The notes under the pieces: model-generated | The model's input: only the letters and a program-made list of their open reading frames with translations | Database searches by the model: none | Told to the model about the DNA's origin: nothing | From: Pseudomonadota bacterium | GTDB taxonomy: Bacteria > Pseudomonadota > Alphaproteobacteria > Micropepsales > Micropepsaceae | Direction: 5' to 3' | Assembly (NCBI GenBank): GCA_025360685.1 | Contig: JANYBR010000180.1 | Coordinates: forward strand, 1 to 14,527 | Length of the DNA stretch: 14,527 nucleotides | Shown: in pieces, positions 14,365-14,527 of the stretch | Layout of the letters: each line of letters starts with the position of its first letter | Position numbering within the stretch: position 1 is the first letter of the stretch | Program-made: the position numbers and the translations under genes

Positions 14365-14386
14365 CGAAAACGAGATCTAGTAACAA

Positions 14387-14527
14387 TTACTGTGAATTGC
14401 CCGCGTTACCGGCATTGCCCGCGTTACCGGCATTGCCTGCGTTACCAGCATTGCCTGCGTTACCGGCATTGCCCGCGTTACCGGCATTGCCTGCGTTACC
14501 AGCATTGCCTGCGTTACCAGCATTGCC
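14387..14527 (-). CDS. Partial gene ending in Gly-Asn-Ala triplet repeats
   Basis: Only the last 46 codons are in the window: fourteen Gly-Asn-Ala triplets, then Gly-Asn-Ser-Gln and TAA. The stop and the strong terminator 22 bases later support coding on this strand. All base differences between repeat units are third-position changes in Ala codons. The opposite strand also stays open as Ala-Leu-Pro repeats with only synonymous changes, but it has no start, ribosome-binding site or terminator nearby. The low-complexity, hydrophilic tail could be a surface-exposed or linker segment. I do not recognise the protein, and its N-terminal part lies outside the window. Confidence 0.7.
   Translation of the reverse strand, partial: GNAGNAGNAGNAGNAGNAGNAGNAGNAGNAGNAGNAGNAGNAGNSQ
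14399..14527. repeat. 18-bp tandem repeat, about seven units, running off the window
   Basis: The unit GCCCGCGTTACCGGCATT (plus strand) repeats without indels to the window edge, varying only at two positions (C/T and G/A). Each unit encodes two Gly-Asn-Ala triplets on the minus strand. The number of copies beyond the edge is unknown, and arrays of this kind can vary in length by slippage. Confidence 0.95.

Noticed and set aside
14399..14527. CRISPR array
   Set aside because: The repeats are contiguous 18-bp units without spacers and translate as Gly-Asn-Ala triplets.

Overview
The window is high-GC bacterial DNA, about 60% or more by eye. It most likely comes from an alphaproteobacterium, judging from the Crp/Fnr-type regulator, codon use, protein families and a REP-like palindrome of a type I recall from that class. 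Genus cannot be read from the sequence. No rRNA, tRNA or CRISPR array was seen. Almost all genes lie on the minus strand. The exceptions are an FAD-linked 2-hydroxyacid dehydrogenase and a Crp-like regulator.

Left part (1-5162): a small-molecule metabolism block. From the left edge there is a partial PLP-dependent enzyme (fold type I, lysine 304 in a TGSKFF motif). Next come an exported beta-lactamase-family serine hydrolase and, just upstream of it on the same strand, an MTOX/sarcosine-oxidase-type flavoenzyme with its covalent-flavin cysteine. Divergent from the last is a D-lactate/D-2-hydroxyglutarate-type FAD dehydrogenase. The set suggests oxidation or hydrolysis of an N-substituted amino acid or amide, but no substrate can be named.

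Middle-left part (5163-6252): a disturbed region. Two 51-bp direct repeats exactly 730 bp apart bracket a glyoxalase-fold (VOC) gene and the 3' end of an IS1-type transposase gene. A 9-bp inverted pair and a REP-like hairpin follow.

Right part (6253-14279): the most interesting block. In the direction of transcription (right to left) it reads: a large exported protein with an HExxH zinc-peptidase head, a beta-propeller-like middle and an outer-membrane barrel-like tail; a PrsW-type intramembrane metalloprotease; a Crp/Fnr regulator on the opposite strand; a 480-bp stretch of debris; a second PrsW paralogue; and an AMP-forming acyl-CoA synthetase. The debris holds a recognisable N-terminal fragment of an acyl-CoA synthetase gene. 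This is followed by a tail ending in the same last six residues (VSLKIL) as the outer-membrane protein. The simplest reading is an ancestral three-gene unit (outer-membrane metallopeptidase, PrsW, acyl-CoA synthetase) that was tandemly duplicated. One large deletion then removed most of the synthetase of the first copy and most of the outer-membrane gene of the second. The surviving genes would pair an outer-membrane/periplasmic peptidase with inner-membrane proteases and an acyl-activating enzyme, possibly under the Crp-like regulator. The functional link is inference.

Right edge (14330-14527): the 3' end of another minus-strand gene, encoding at least 14 Gly-Asn-Ala triplets from an 18-bp tandem repeat and closed by a clear Rho-independent terminator.
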